A DNA stretch of 34,929 nt, taken from [Flexibacter] sp. ATCC 35208 (GTDB taxonomy: Bacteria; Bacteroidota; Bacteroidia; Chitinophagales; Chitinophagaceae). Numbering within the stretch: the stretch's first letter is position 1; each line of letters begins with the position of its first letter. Under the pieces are notes generated by a model. That model did no database searches. It had not been told where the DNA came from and saw only the letters and a program-made list of their open reading frames with translations. The translations under genes were made by a program, and so were the position numbers. Positions 1 to 5,681 of this stretch are shown piece after piece. Location of the stretch: contig NZ_MTKN01000011.1 in assembly GCF_001975825.1 (NCBI RefSeq), forward strand, positions 1 to 34,929, written 5' to 3'.

Positions 1-104
1 AAGTGTAAACAACTTCAAAAGGTAAAAGCAATTGGTCCTATCCTTCAGAAAAAATAAAAACCTTTTACATGTTTTCCGAAGGAAATCCCTCAAACAGCAT
101 TCAA

Positions 105-266
105 CTAATGCTTGTTCTTCTTATGATGCTTTCCTTGCATCTCATCCAATATCTTCTCAGCCCCCCAGTTACTCCTCGGTTGCGGACATCCCGTCTTCCT
201 TGTCCTACAGGAACTAAACCCCATCAGGGTAAGCACGAACATGCAAATAAAGAATGTACGGATCAT
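105..266 (-). CDS. tiny lipoprotein, C-x5-GCP type (53 aa), second of a tandem pair
   Basis: A 53-residue reading frame starts with ATG at 266 and stops with TAG at 107-105. It begins with a hydrophobic signal (MIRTFFICMFVLTLMGFSSC) whose Cys20 fits a relaxed Bacteroidota lipobox, so export and lipid anchoring in the envelope are inferred. The mature part is short and basic (ends KHHKKNKH) and carries C-x5-G-C-P counted from the lipobox cysteine, with a GAEKIL segment that I recall from other short Chitinophagaceae lipoproteins. Its ATG overlaps the TAA of the upstream small gene by one base (TAATG), which implies translational coupling. The function is unknown. Two overlapping plus-strand ORFs in the same place are less convincing because they lack any protein signature. 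Confidence 0.6.
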   Translation of the reverse strand: MIRTFFICMFVLTLMGFSSCRTRKTGCPQPRSNWGAEKILDEMQGKHHKKNKH

Positions 267-421
267 TAGAATACCCTGTTAGACATTTGTTTGGAAGAAT
301 GCTTATTCTGCTTGATATTCCTATTAGAGTAGTAATTGCTGCTAGGACAGCCTTTTTGCTCTGATTGACAGCTGATAGCTAAAATGCTACCCAGCACCAG
401 GAGTAATATTAATTTCTGCAT
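266..421 (-). CDS. tiny lipoprotein, C-x5-GCP type (51 aa), first of a tandem pair
   Basis: ATG at 421 opens a 51-codon frame ending in TAA at 268-266. The N-terminus (MQKLILLLVLGSILAISC) is a signal peptide ending in a plausible lipobox at Cys18. After it comes C-x5-G-C-P with exactly the spacing seen in the next gene downstream, so the two look like paralogues that diverged after duplication; the rest is polar and rich in Asn, Lys and Ser. The start codon of the second gene overlaps this stop codon. No clear TAnnTTTG promoter box was found directly upstream. The product is probably a small outer-membrane or periplasmic lipoprotein; no function can be assigned. Confidence 0.6.
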   Translation of the reverse strand: MQKLILLLVLGSILAISCQSEQKGCPSSNYYSNRNIKQNKHSSKQMSNRVF

Positions 422-785
422 AGGGTAAGGATATTAAATGCAAGATAATTAAAATATGTCATTAAAAGGTTATGCATTTACCTGCTTTGGGGCACAGATA
501 TTCTCAAACCATGAGGTTTTGCCTTAGACAAAACCTCATGGTTTGCTATTTGGCATAGCATTCATCAGCGACTGCTTATTTGCCTTCTACCGGCAGATCC
601 TTGAACCAGCAGGAAACGATGCAATAACCATTTGCCTTCTACCGGCAGATCCTTGAACCAGCAGGAAACGATGCAATAACCTATTTCCCTTCTACCGGGA
701 GATCCTTGAACCAGCAGGAAACGATGCAATAACCATTTCCCTTCTACCGGCAGATCCTTGAACTAACAGGAAACGATGCAATAAC
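422..785. other. 364-bp non-coding stretch with hairpin and tandem repeat
   Basis: This gap separates the small lipoprotein pair from the carbonic-anhydrase-like gene, all on the minus strand. It contains a long perfect hairpin (506-544) and four ~52-bp tandem repeats (578-786) that are decayed copies of the 3' end of the neighbouring gene. No further ORF with coding signs was seen in it. Confidence 0.8.
506..544. terminator. perfect 16-bp hairpin
   Basis: Arms 506-521 (AAACCATGAGGTTTTG) and 529-544 are perfectly complementary around a 7-nt loop. There is no strong T-run on either side, so it may act as a symmetric mRNA-end hairpin for transcripts leaving the carbonic-anhydrase-like gene instead of a classical intrinsic terminator. 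It resembles the long hairpins at other gene ends in this window. Confidence 0.6.
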
Positions 786-787
786 CT
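578..787. repeat. tandem repeat, four ~52-bp copies of the adjacent gene's 3' end
   Basis: Four units start at 578, 630, 683 and 735, and a fifth, diverged unit (788-839) is the true 3' coding end of the adjacent gene. Start-to-start distances are 52, 53, 52 and 53, so units 1+2 and 3+4 form two 105-bp halves, which points to a second-round duplication. Read on the minus strand, a unit encodes SCWFKDLPVEGK, matching the gene's own C-terminus SSWFKDLPEEGK. The units resemble each other more than they resemble the gene end. They lie downstream of the stop codon and are not translated with the gene. Confidence 0.9.
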
Positions 788-1340
788 ATTTCCCTTCTTC
801 CGGCAAATCCTTGAACCAGCTGGAATACATGCCGTAATTATTCGCGATCCTGCTGATCTCTCCGCTAATCAATGACTCACTAATATTCTTAACCTTTTTA
901 GCAGGTACTCCTGCATAAATAGCACCCGCTTCTACCTGTGTATTTTCCAGCACCACAGCACCTGCGGCGATAATGGTATTGCTGCCGATATGTACATTAT
1001 CCATCACAATAGCACCCATCCCTATCAGTACATTATCTTCCACGGTACAGCCATGCACAATCGCATTATGACCAATGGATACGCTATTCCCAATGATAGT
1101 TTTTGTCTTTTCGTATGTAGCATGAATACAGGCACCATCCTGTACATTTACTTTATTACCTAAACGGATACTGTTTACATCTCCTCTGATCACAGCATTG
1201 AACCAAACGCTACAACCATCCCCCATAATCACATCACCTACGATTGTCGCATTTGGGGCTATAAAACAGTCCTTTCCCATTTCAGGCATTACTCCTTTTA
1301 CCGGCAGAATGTATGGCATTTCCTTTTGTTTTGCTGGCAA
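786..1340 (-). CDS. gamma-carbonic anhydrase-like hexapeptide-repeat protein (YrdA/PaaY family)
   Basis: The 184-residue protein is almost wholly a left-handed beta-helix built of hexapeptide repeats (for example IGNSVSIGHNAIVHG, VLIGMGAIV, IIAAGAVV), followed by a C-terminal helix. The three histidines that bind the metal in gamma-class carbonic anhydrases are present as H73 (CIHAT), H91 and H96 (GHNAIVHG), and the RGD (residues 52-54) and NVQDG motifs typical of the family are intact. A trimeric cytoplasmic metalloprotein is expected; whether it hydrates CO2 or acts on another substrate cannot be told, since many YrdA-like members show little activity. ATG at 1340 is used; Met8 (1319) is an alternative start. 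The stop codon lies inside a tandem repeat made from copies of this gene's own 3' end, an unusual configuration. Confidence 0.85.
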   Translation of the reverse strand: MPAKQKEMPYILPVKGVMPEMGKDCFIAPNATIVGDVIMGDGCSVWFNAVIRGDVNSIRLGNKVNVQDGACIHATYEKTKTIIGNSVSIGHNAIVHGCTVEDNVLIGMGAIVMDNVHIGSNTIIAAGAVVLENTQVEAGAIYAGVPAKKVKNISESLISGEISRIANNYGMYSSWFKDLPEEGK

Positions 1341-1415
1341 ATTACCACTTACAATTGATTAAACTCATGCTCCGGATCAGGTATACTATTAATACGCAGG
1401 GGCATATCATTTTCG

Positions 1416-1423
1416 TATTTTTG
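1416..1423 (+). promoter_or_regulatory. -7 promoter box TATTTTTG for the aminotransferase
   Basis: The box matches the Bacteroidota consensus TAnnTTTG exactly and ends only 7 nt before the ATG at 1431. Transcription would start a few bases before the start codon, giving a leaderless or nearly leaderless mRNA. A convincing -33 element was not seen. Confidence 0.55.
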
Positions 1424-1430
1424 CAGGCAA

Positions 1431-2615
1431 ATGAATAACAGGCAACTTTTTTTAAGACACGTAGCGCAATTGTCAGACGCGCCGTTGGGCATTGATATGG
1501 TGAAGGCATCAGGCATGTACATGTGGGATGTGGATGGGAAGAAATTATTGGACCTGATAGCGGGGATTAGTGTATGTAATGTAGGACATTGCCATCCGGC
1601 GGTGGTGGCGGCTATACAGGAGCAGGCCGCGACATATATGCACCTGCTGGTGTATGGGGAGCTGGTGCAGTCGCCACAGGTAGCATTTGCTACTTTGCTC
1701 ACACAGCATTTACCATCTTCTTTAGATAGTGTATACTTTACGAATTCCGGTGCAGAAGCGGTGGAAGGCGCGATGAAGCTGGCAAAGCGATTCACAGGCA
1801 GAACGGAAATTATTGCATTTGAGAATAGTTACCATGGTTCCACGCAGGGAGCCATGAGTATAATGGGAGATGAAGAATGGCGGAATGCGTATCGTCCTTT
1901 ATTACCAGATATCCAACACCTGAAATATAATACCTGGGAGGCGATAGATCGCATCACCGAAAAGACGGCCTGTGTGATTGCAGAAACAGTACAGGCCGAA
2001 GCTGGGGTGATCGTACCGCAGCAGGAATGGATGAAGGCCCTGCGGGAGAAATGTACACAAACAGGTACCCTGCTCGTATTAGATGAAATCCAGTGTGGGC
2101 TGGGTAGAAATGGCTCCCTCTGGGGCTTTGAGCAATTCGGTATTGTACCTGATATTCTCTTATTAGGGAAAGCTTTAGGTGGTGGTATGCCAATGGGGGC
2201 TTTTATTGCCAACAGAGAAATTATGTGGACCCTGACCAATAACCCTGTCTTAGGACACATGACCACCTTCGGTGGCCACCCGGTTATCTGTGCTGCTGGT
2301 ATGGCGGGTTTCAAAGCATTGCTGGAAGAAAAACTCACAAACACCGTCAGGGCAAAAGAAGCCTTGTTTCATAAATATCTGCAACACCCTGCTATCAGAG
2401 CCATCCGCTCTCAGGGCCTGATGATGGCCGTTGAACTGGAAAGCTTTGCTGTGAATAAAAAGGTGATCGATGCCTGCATTGAGAAAGGTGTCATGACAGA
2501 CTGGTTCTTATTTGCGCCGCAATGCCTCCGCATTGCCCCTCCCCTGATTATCACAGAAGACGAAATCAAATTCGCCTGCGATACTATAATTGCGGTATTG
2601 AATGCTGTTGCTTAA
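1431..2615 (+). CDS. class III (PLP-dependent) aminotransferase, acetylornithine/ornithine type
   Basis: This 394-residue protein has the fold-type I class III aminotransferase layout. Visible landmarks are the phosphate-binding SGAEA (106-110), SYHGST (133-138), the cofactor-contacting LVLDEIQCGLGR (216-226) with Asp218, and the Schiff-base lysine K247 in LLLGKALGGGMPMGAF. It should transfer an amino group from an omega-amino donor such as ornithine, acetylornithine or 4-aminobutyrate to a 2-oxo acid in the cytoplasm. The exact substrate is not visible, and no arginine-biosynthesis genes lie beside it. The gene diverges from the carbonic-anhydrase-like gene and is followed by a pair of long hairpins, so it is probably monocistronic. 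The first half uses G-ending codons heavily, the last third C-ending codons. Confidence 0.88.
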   Translation: MNNRQLFLRHVAQLSDAPLGIDMVKASGMYMWDVDGKKLLDLIAGISVCNVGHCHPAVVAAIQEQAATYMHLLVYGELVQSPQVAFATLLTQHLPSSLDSVYFTNSGAEAVEGAMKLAKRFTGRTEIIAFENSYHGSTQGAMSIMGDEEWRNAYRPLLPDIQHLKYNTWEAIDRITEKTACVIAETVQAEAGVIVPQQEWMKALREKCTQTGTLLVLDEIQCGLGRNGSLWGFEQFGIVPDILLLGKALGGGMPMGAFIANREIMWTLTNNPVLGHMTTFGGHPVICAAGMAGFKALLEEKLTNTVRAKEALFHKYLQHPAIRAIRSQGLMMAVELESFAVNKKVIDACIEKGVMTDWFLFAPQCLRIAPPLIITEDEIKFACDTIIAVLNAVA

Positions 2616-2633
2616 GAACTGGCTCGCACAAAA

Positions 2634-2677
2634 GCAGGGAATCAGGTTTGGCCGTCAGGCCAAACCTGATTCCCTGC
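2634..2677. terminator. 20-bp perfect hairpin (first of a pair)
   Basis: Arms 2634-2653 (GCAGGGAATCAGGTTTGGCC) and 2658-2677 pair perfectly around GTCA. It begins 18 nt after the aminotransferase stop codon and abuts a second unrelated hairpin, sharing two bases with it. It probably defines the mRNA 3' end, although it has no U-tract of its own. Confidence 0.7.
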
Positions 2678-2724
2678 GCTAACCCTGGGGAAAATCACTT
2701 CGCGATTTTCCCCAGGGTTAGCGC
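2676..2724. terminator. 21-bp perfect hairpin (second of a pair)
   Basis: Arms 2676-2696 and 2704-2724 are perfectly complementary with a 7-nt loop (ACTTCGC). A short T-rich run follows at 2736-2742. It likely ends aminotransferase transcription before the promoter of the next gene at 2786. Confidence 0.7.
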
Positions 2725-2785
2725 CTCATAACAGCCTTTTTTACCAAATACCAATAAAATAATTTTATAATTCCAACCTAAATCC

Positions 2786-2793
2786 TAACTTTG
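2786..2793 (+). promoter_or_regulatory. -7 promoter box TAACTTTG of the envelope module
   Basis: An exact TAnnTTTG match ends 19 nt before the ATG at 2813. Its last five bases form the left half of the CTTTG-N5-CAAAG palindrome, so a repressor bound there would block the promoter. Confidence 0.6.
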
Positions 2794-2810
2794 AATTCCA
2801 AAGTACTTTA
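2789..2810 (+). promoter_or_regulatory. operator-like palindrome CTTTG-N5-CAAAG, copy 1
   Basis: CTTTG (2789-2793), AATTC, CAAAG (2799-2803) and a further half-site TACTTTA (2804-2810) overlap the -7 box and presumed start of transcription of the gene at 2813. The same arrangement recurs before creD at 3834-3855. The winged-helix protein encoded between the two sites is the natural candidate to bind them; that link is an inference. Confidence 0.55.
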
Positions 2811-2812
2811 GT

Positions 2813-3457
2813 ATGACTGATCAGCAACATCTATCTACCTTAAGTGATATTAAACGTATCATGGACCGCAGCAGCCGCTTCATCTCCCTCAGTGGACTAA
2901 GTGGCGTATGCGCCGGCATCGCCGGCCTCCTGGGTGCTGCTATCGCCGATGTCTGGATCAGTGAATACTACAACCGCTGGAACACCTCTGGCATATTCGT
3001 AAGAGAAGATTTCAATTTATTAAAAATAAAACTCACCATCCTCGGCCTCATCGTCATGGGCATTGCATTGGCTGGCGGCATCTACTTTACCTGGCGCAAA
3101 GCCAATAAAGATGGCGCTTCCATCTTTGGCAAAACCTCCCGCAACGTTTTCTATAGTGGACTCATCCCCATGGTAGCCGGCGCTGCATTCATAGCCGGAA
3201 TGGTCTATAATAATTTTGAAGTACTCGTGGCCCCCGCCTGCCTCCTCTTTTATGGACTGGCACTGGTCAACGCCAGCAAGTATACATTCAGAGATATCAA
3301 ATACTTTGGGATCGCTCAAATCATACTGGGGATAATCAATGTTTTCTATTTGCGTCGTGGTCTGTATTTTTGGGCCCTCGGTTTCGGTGTATTTCACATC
3401 GTATACGGCGTGATGATGTGGTGGAAGTATGAACGCAATGCTGAATCAGAAGAGTAA
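2813..3457 (+). CDS. six-helix membrane protein of the CreD module, function unknown
   Basis: The 214-residue product starts with a short cytosolic segment that could form a helix (TLSDIKRIMDRSSRFI) and then shows about six membrane helices near residues 23-48, 72-94, 113-133, 136-156, 163-180 and 184-203, ending in a charged tail. I do not recognise a named domain. It is the first gene of a four-gene set with a winged-helix regulator, CreD and DgkA, which suggests a role in the cell envelope, perhaps as a partner of CreD. The gene has its own -7 box and an operator-like palindrome shared with creD. Third codon positions are strongly C-rich, as in creD. Confidence 0.8.
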   Translation: MTDQQHLSTLSDIKRIMDRSSRFISLSGLSGVCAGIAGLLGAAIADVWISEYYNRWNTSGIFVREDFNLLKIKLTILGLIVMGIALAGGIYFTWRKANKDGASIFGKTSRNVFYSGLIPMVAGAAFIAGMVYNNFEVLVAPACLLFYGLALVNASKYTFRDIKYFGIAQIILGIINVFYLRRGLYFWALGFGVFHIVYGVMMWWKYERNAESEE

Positions 3458-3509
3458 TCACTCTCTGACAGCAAGGCTATATTAATTGAACTTTTGAATC
3501 TGTTAAGCA

Positions 3510-3815
3510 GTGGCCATAAACAATCCCATAGGTAATCTGAATAAAATCTTCGACAGCAGGATCCGTCTTGGTGTCATGAGTATTCTTATAGTCAATGAGG
3601 AAGTCAGCTTCAACGATTTGAAACAAATGTTGGAACTCACCGACGGTAACCTGGCCTCACACCTGAATACACTGGAAGAAAACGGTTATCTCAAAGTGCA
3701 CAAAGGCTTCATCGGCCGCAAAACAAATACAACTTATCAAATCACCAAAGCAGGCGAAAAAGCTTTCAAAGGCCACCTCGCTGCGCTTGAAAATATGATT
3801 CGCTCTATCGAGTAA
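3510..3815 (+). CDS. winged-helix DNA-binding regulator (HTH_34/MarR-like)
   Basis: This 101-residue protein is a single winged helix-turn-helix domain: helices around residues 14-27 (DSRIRLGVMSILIV), a recognition region VSFNDLKQMLELTDGNLASHLNTLEENGYL, then a wing with GRKTNTTYQITKAGEKAF and a C-terminal helix for dimer formation. It belongs to the short MarR-like repressor group often found beside creD in Bacteroidota (from memory). The start is GTG at 3510; a stop codon lies two codons upstream in frame, so no longer start exists. It sits between two genes that both carry the CTTTG-N5-CAAAG palindrome, so it probably regulates them. The 52-bp gap to the previous gene suggests co-transcription and thus autoregulation. 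Confidence 0.85.
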   Translation: MAINNPIGNLNKIFDSRIRLGVMSILIVNEEVSFNDLKQMLELTDGNLASHLNTLEENGYLKVHKGFIGRKTNTTYQITKAGEKAFKGHLAALENMIRSIE

Positions 3816-3829
3816 ATTTTTTTTATCCC

Positions 3830-3855
3830 TATACTTTGAAATTCAAAGCACTTTA
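3830..3855 (+). promoter_or_regulatory. creD promoter with operator-like palindrome, copy 2
   Basis: TATACTTTG (3830-3838) is a near match to the -7 consensus, one base longer in spacing. CTTTG (3834-3838), AAATT, CAAAG (3844-3848) and ACTTTA (3850-3855) repeat the layout of the site at 2789-2810 with the same half-site spacing. It lies 13 nt before the creD start codon. Confidence 0.55.
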
Positions 3856-3868
3856 AAAGAAAATAATC

Positions 3869-5227
3869 ATGGAACATCAACATCTTGCAAATGCAGGACA
3901 GGAGAGCTATTCTCCTGCCCCAGGGGGAGATATTTTACCTGGAAAAACCTCCTTTATGAAAAGATACGCTTACGCTATCAAAGCCGTCATCATCGGCTTC
4001 CTTGTCCTCGTACTCCTCATTCCCACTGCTATGATCATGAACCTGATCAGGGAAAGAGAACAACGTAGTGACGAAGCAACGGCCGAAATCAGTAGTAAAT
4101 GGGGCGAAGCCCAAACCCTCACCGGCCCTATTATCATCATTCCATATCTAGATACCCCTGGTCATCGCGCTTACGCCCTCTTCCTGCCCGATAAACTGAG
4201 CATCAATGGCGAACTGCTACCCGAAATGCGCCACCGTGGCATTTATGAAACCGTTGTATACAGTTCTCATCTTCAGGTGAGTGGCAACTTTGCGCCCCTT
4301 ACCACAGACATTCCTGCAGATAAATTGCTGATCAATGAAGCTGTCATTGCTGTAGGCGTCAGTGATATGAGAGGTATCAGTAACCAACCAAATATGCAGC
4401 TCAATGGCAAAGACTACCTCTTCTCTCCAGGTGTAACCATCCAGAGTGTATTTAATAATGGGATGCAGGCAAGAATACCATTGACCAAAACTGATAGTGG
4501 CTGGACGGCAGGTAATTTTTCTATAAATCTTGATCTTCGTGGCTCCGGTCAGGTGCACTTCTCTCCTGTTGGTAAAACTACCCAGGTCAATATCACCTCC
4601 AACTGGGCCAATCCCCAGTTCGATGGTCAGTTCCTGCCTGTGAAATCCGTTGTCAAATCTACCGGCTTTACCGCCGCCTGGCAGGTATCTCACCTGAACC
4701 GCAACTTCCCCCAATCTCTGACCACAAAAGATGAGGTCAACCTCCGTAGCTATGATTTTGGTATCAAGCTGTTCCTGCCTGTCGATGGCTATCAACAATC
4801 TACCCGCGCGGTAAAATACGCTATCCTCATTATCGGCCTTTCATTCCTTGTTTTCTACTTTATTGAATTACTCCAGCGTCTGTATGTACATCCACTACAA
4901 TATATCCTCATTGGGTTTGCGCTCGTGCTTTTCTATACCTTATTAATCGCCCTGGCAGAACAATTGAATTTCGGTATTGCCTACCTGATTGCAAGTGGTA
5001 TGACCATTGTTCTTGTCACCGCATACACCGCAAGTATCTTTAACAATTTCCGTGTTGGTAGTGGCATTGGTGGAGTATTAGTTATATTGTATGGGGCCAT
5101 TTATGTCATTCTCCGTGCCGAAGACTTGTCTTTACTGATGGGTAGCCTTGGATTATTCATTATACTTGCTATCGTAATGTTCTTTAGCCGTAAGATCAAA
5201 TGGAAAGAGCTGAAGGGTAATGAATAA
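3869..5227 (+). CDS. creD: inner-membrane protein CreD
   Basis: The 452-residue protein has the CreD (PF06123) layout: a short cytosolic N-terminus, one membrane helix at about 36-58, the family signature beginning REREQRSDEA at residue 61 and running into KWGEAQTLTGP, a periplasmic domain of roughly 240 residues, and a block of about five helices from residue 315 to the end. In enterobacteria CreD belongs to the CreBC envelope-stress regulon and affects colicin and beta-lactam tolerance; here no CreBC pair is present and control appears to pass through a winged-helix repressor. Its promoter carries an operator-like palindrome shared with the first gene of the module. dgkA follows after 15 bp. 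Confidence 0.9.
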   Translation: MEHQHLANAGQESYSPAPGGDILPGKTSFMKRYAYAIKAVIIGFLVLVLLIPTAMIMNLIREREQRSDEATAEISSKWGEAQTLTGPIIIIPYLDTPGHRAYALFLPDKLSINGELLPEMRHRGIYETVVYSSHLQVSGNFAPLTTDIPADKLLINEAVIAVGVSDMRGISNQPNMQLNGKDYLFSPGVTIQSVFNNGMQARIPLTKTDSGWTAGNFSINLDLRGSGQVHFSPVGKTTQVNITSNWANPQFDGQFLPVKSVVKSTGFTAAWQVSHLNRNFPQSLTTKDEVNLRSYDFGIKLFLPVDGYQQSTRAVKYAILIIGLSFLVFYFIELLQRLYVHPLQYILIGFALVLFYTLLIALAEQLNFGIAYLIASGMTIVLVTAYTASIFNNFRVGSGIGGVLVILYGAIYVILRAEDLSLLMGSLGLFIILAIVMFFSRKIKWKELKGNE

Positions 5228-5242
5228 GATTACTTTAAAACT

Positions 5243-5596
5243 ATGAGTTATCTCAAAAAACGACTGCGCAGTTTTGGATTTGCGATTGCTGGTATTATCG
5301 CGTTTGTTCGCTCTGAACCACACGCCCTGCTGCACTTCATTGCAACGATTATCGTTGTTGGTGCAGGCTTTTATTTCCGCATCACAAACATGCAGTGGAT
5401 TGCCATCCTCATCATGATAGGAATCGTTTGGATCACCGAAATGATAAATACTGTGCTGGAAAAGGTAATGGATCACGTAGCACCCGACTATCATCCCCGC
5501 GTGAAATGGATAAAGGATGTAGCGGCAGGGGCCGTATTAATCGCAGCCATCATCGCCATCATAGTCGGTGCGCTTATCTTCATCCCCTACTTTTAA
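5243..5596 (+). CDS. dgkA: diacylglycerol/undecaprenol kinase, DgkA family
   Basis: The 117-residue integral membrane kinase matches the small trimeric DgkA family. Its active-site string EMINTVLEKVMDHVAP gives E66, N69, E73 and D77, and K91-D92 in WIKDVAAGAVL correspond to the catalytic and metal-binding residues E69, N72, E76, D80, K94 and D95 of the E. coli enzyme. Three membrane helices follow an amphipathic N-terminus. Gram-positive relatives phosphorylate undecaprenol, so either lipid recycling or undecaprenyl-phosphate supply is possible. It is the last gene of the CreD operon (15-bp gap) and is followed directly by two hairpins. Confidence 0.92.
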   Translation: MSYLKKRLRSFGFAIAGIIAFVRSEPHALLHFIATIIVVGAGFYFRITNMQWIAILIMIGIVWITEMINTVLEKVMDHVAPDYHPRVKWIKDVAAGAVLIAAIIAIIVGALIFIPYF

Positions 5597-5619
5597 GCCG
5601 GCCGCTGGCCGGACCCGCC
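5597..5619. repeat. GC-rich triloop hairpin motif, copy 1
   Basis: Immediately after the dgkA stop codon, CCGGCC-GCT-GGCCGG (5598-5612) forms a short GC hairpin followed by ACCCGCC. Related motifs occur at 13801 and 21100, each after a gene end. Confidence 0.5.
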
Positions 5620-5621
5620 TA

Positions 5622-5663
5622 AAATAAAAACGCTTTTGCCGCAAGGCAAAAGCGTTTTTATTT
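5622..5663. terminator. bidirectional terminator with GCAA tetraloop
   Basis: Arms AAATAAAAACGCTTTTGCC (5622-5640) and 5645-5663 pair perfectly around GCAA, a GNRA tetraloop. A-rich and T-rich ends make it work as an intrinsic terminator in both directions, suited to the convergent dgkA and large minus-strand gene. Confidence 0.9.
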
Positions 5664-5681
5664 GCAATATTATCAGGAAAA

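Noticed and set aside
41..83. 12-bp imperfect inverted repeat as terminator of the small lipoprotein pair
   Set aside because: The loop is 19 nt and the stem has a mismatch; the T-run lies inside the loop and not after the stem, so evidence is too weak to list it.
32..269. Two plus-strand ORFs (61 and 66 codons) at the window start
   Set aside because: They overlap the minus-strand small lipoprotein genes, which have signal peptides, lipobox cysteines and coupled stop/start codons; the plus-strand frames show none.
578..787. Possible CRISPR array
   Set aside because: Units are contiguous with no variable spacers and are derived from the adjacent gene's coding end; no cas genes are nearby.
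1349..1795. 148-codon minus-strand frame opposite the aminotransferase start
   Set aside because: It runs antisense to the conserved aminotransferase N-terminus and has unusual Cys/Ser-rich composition.
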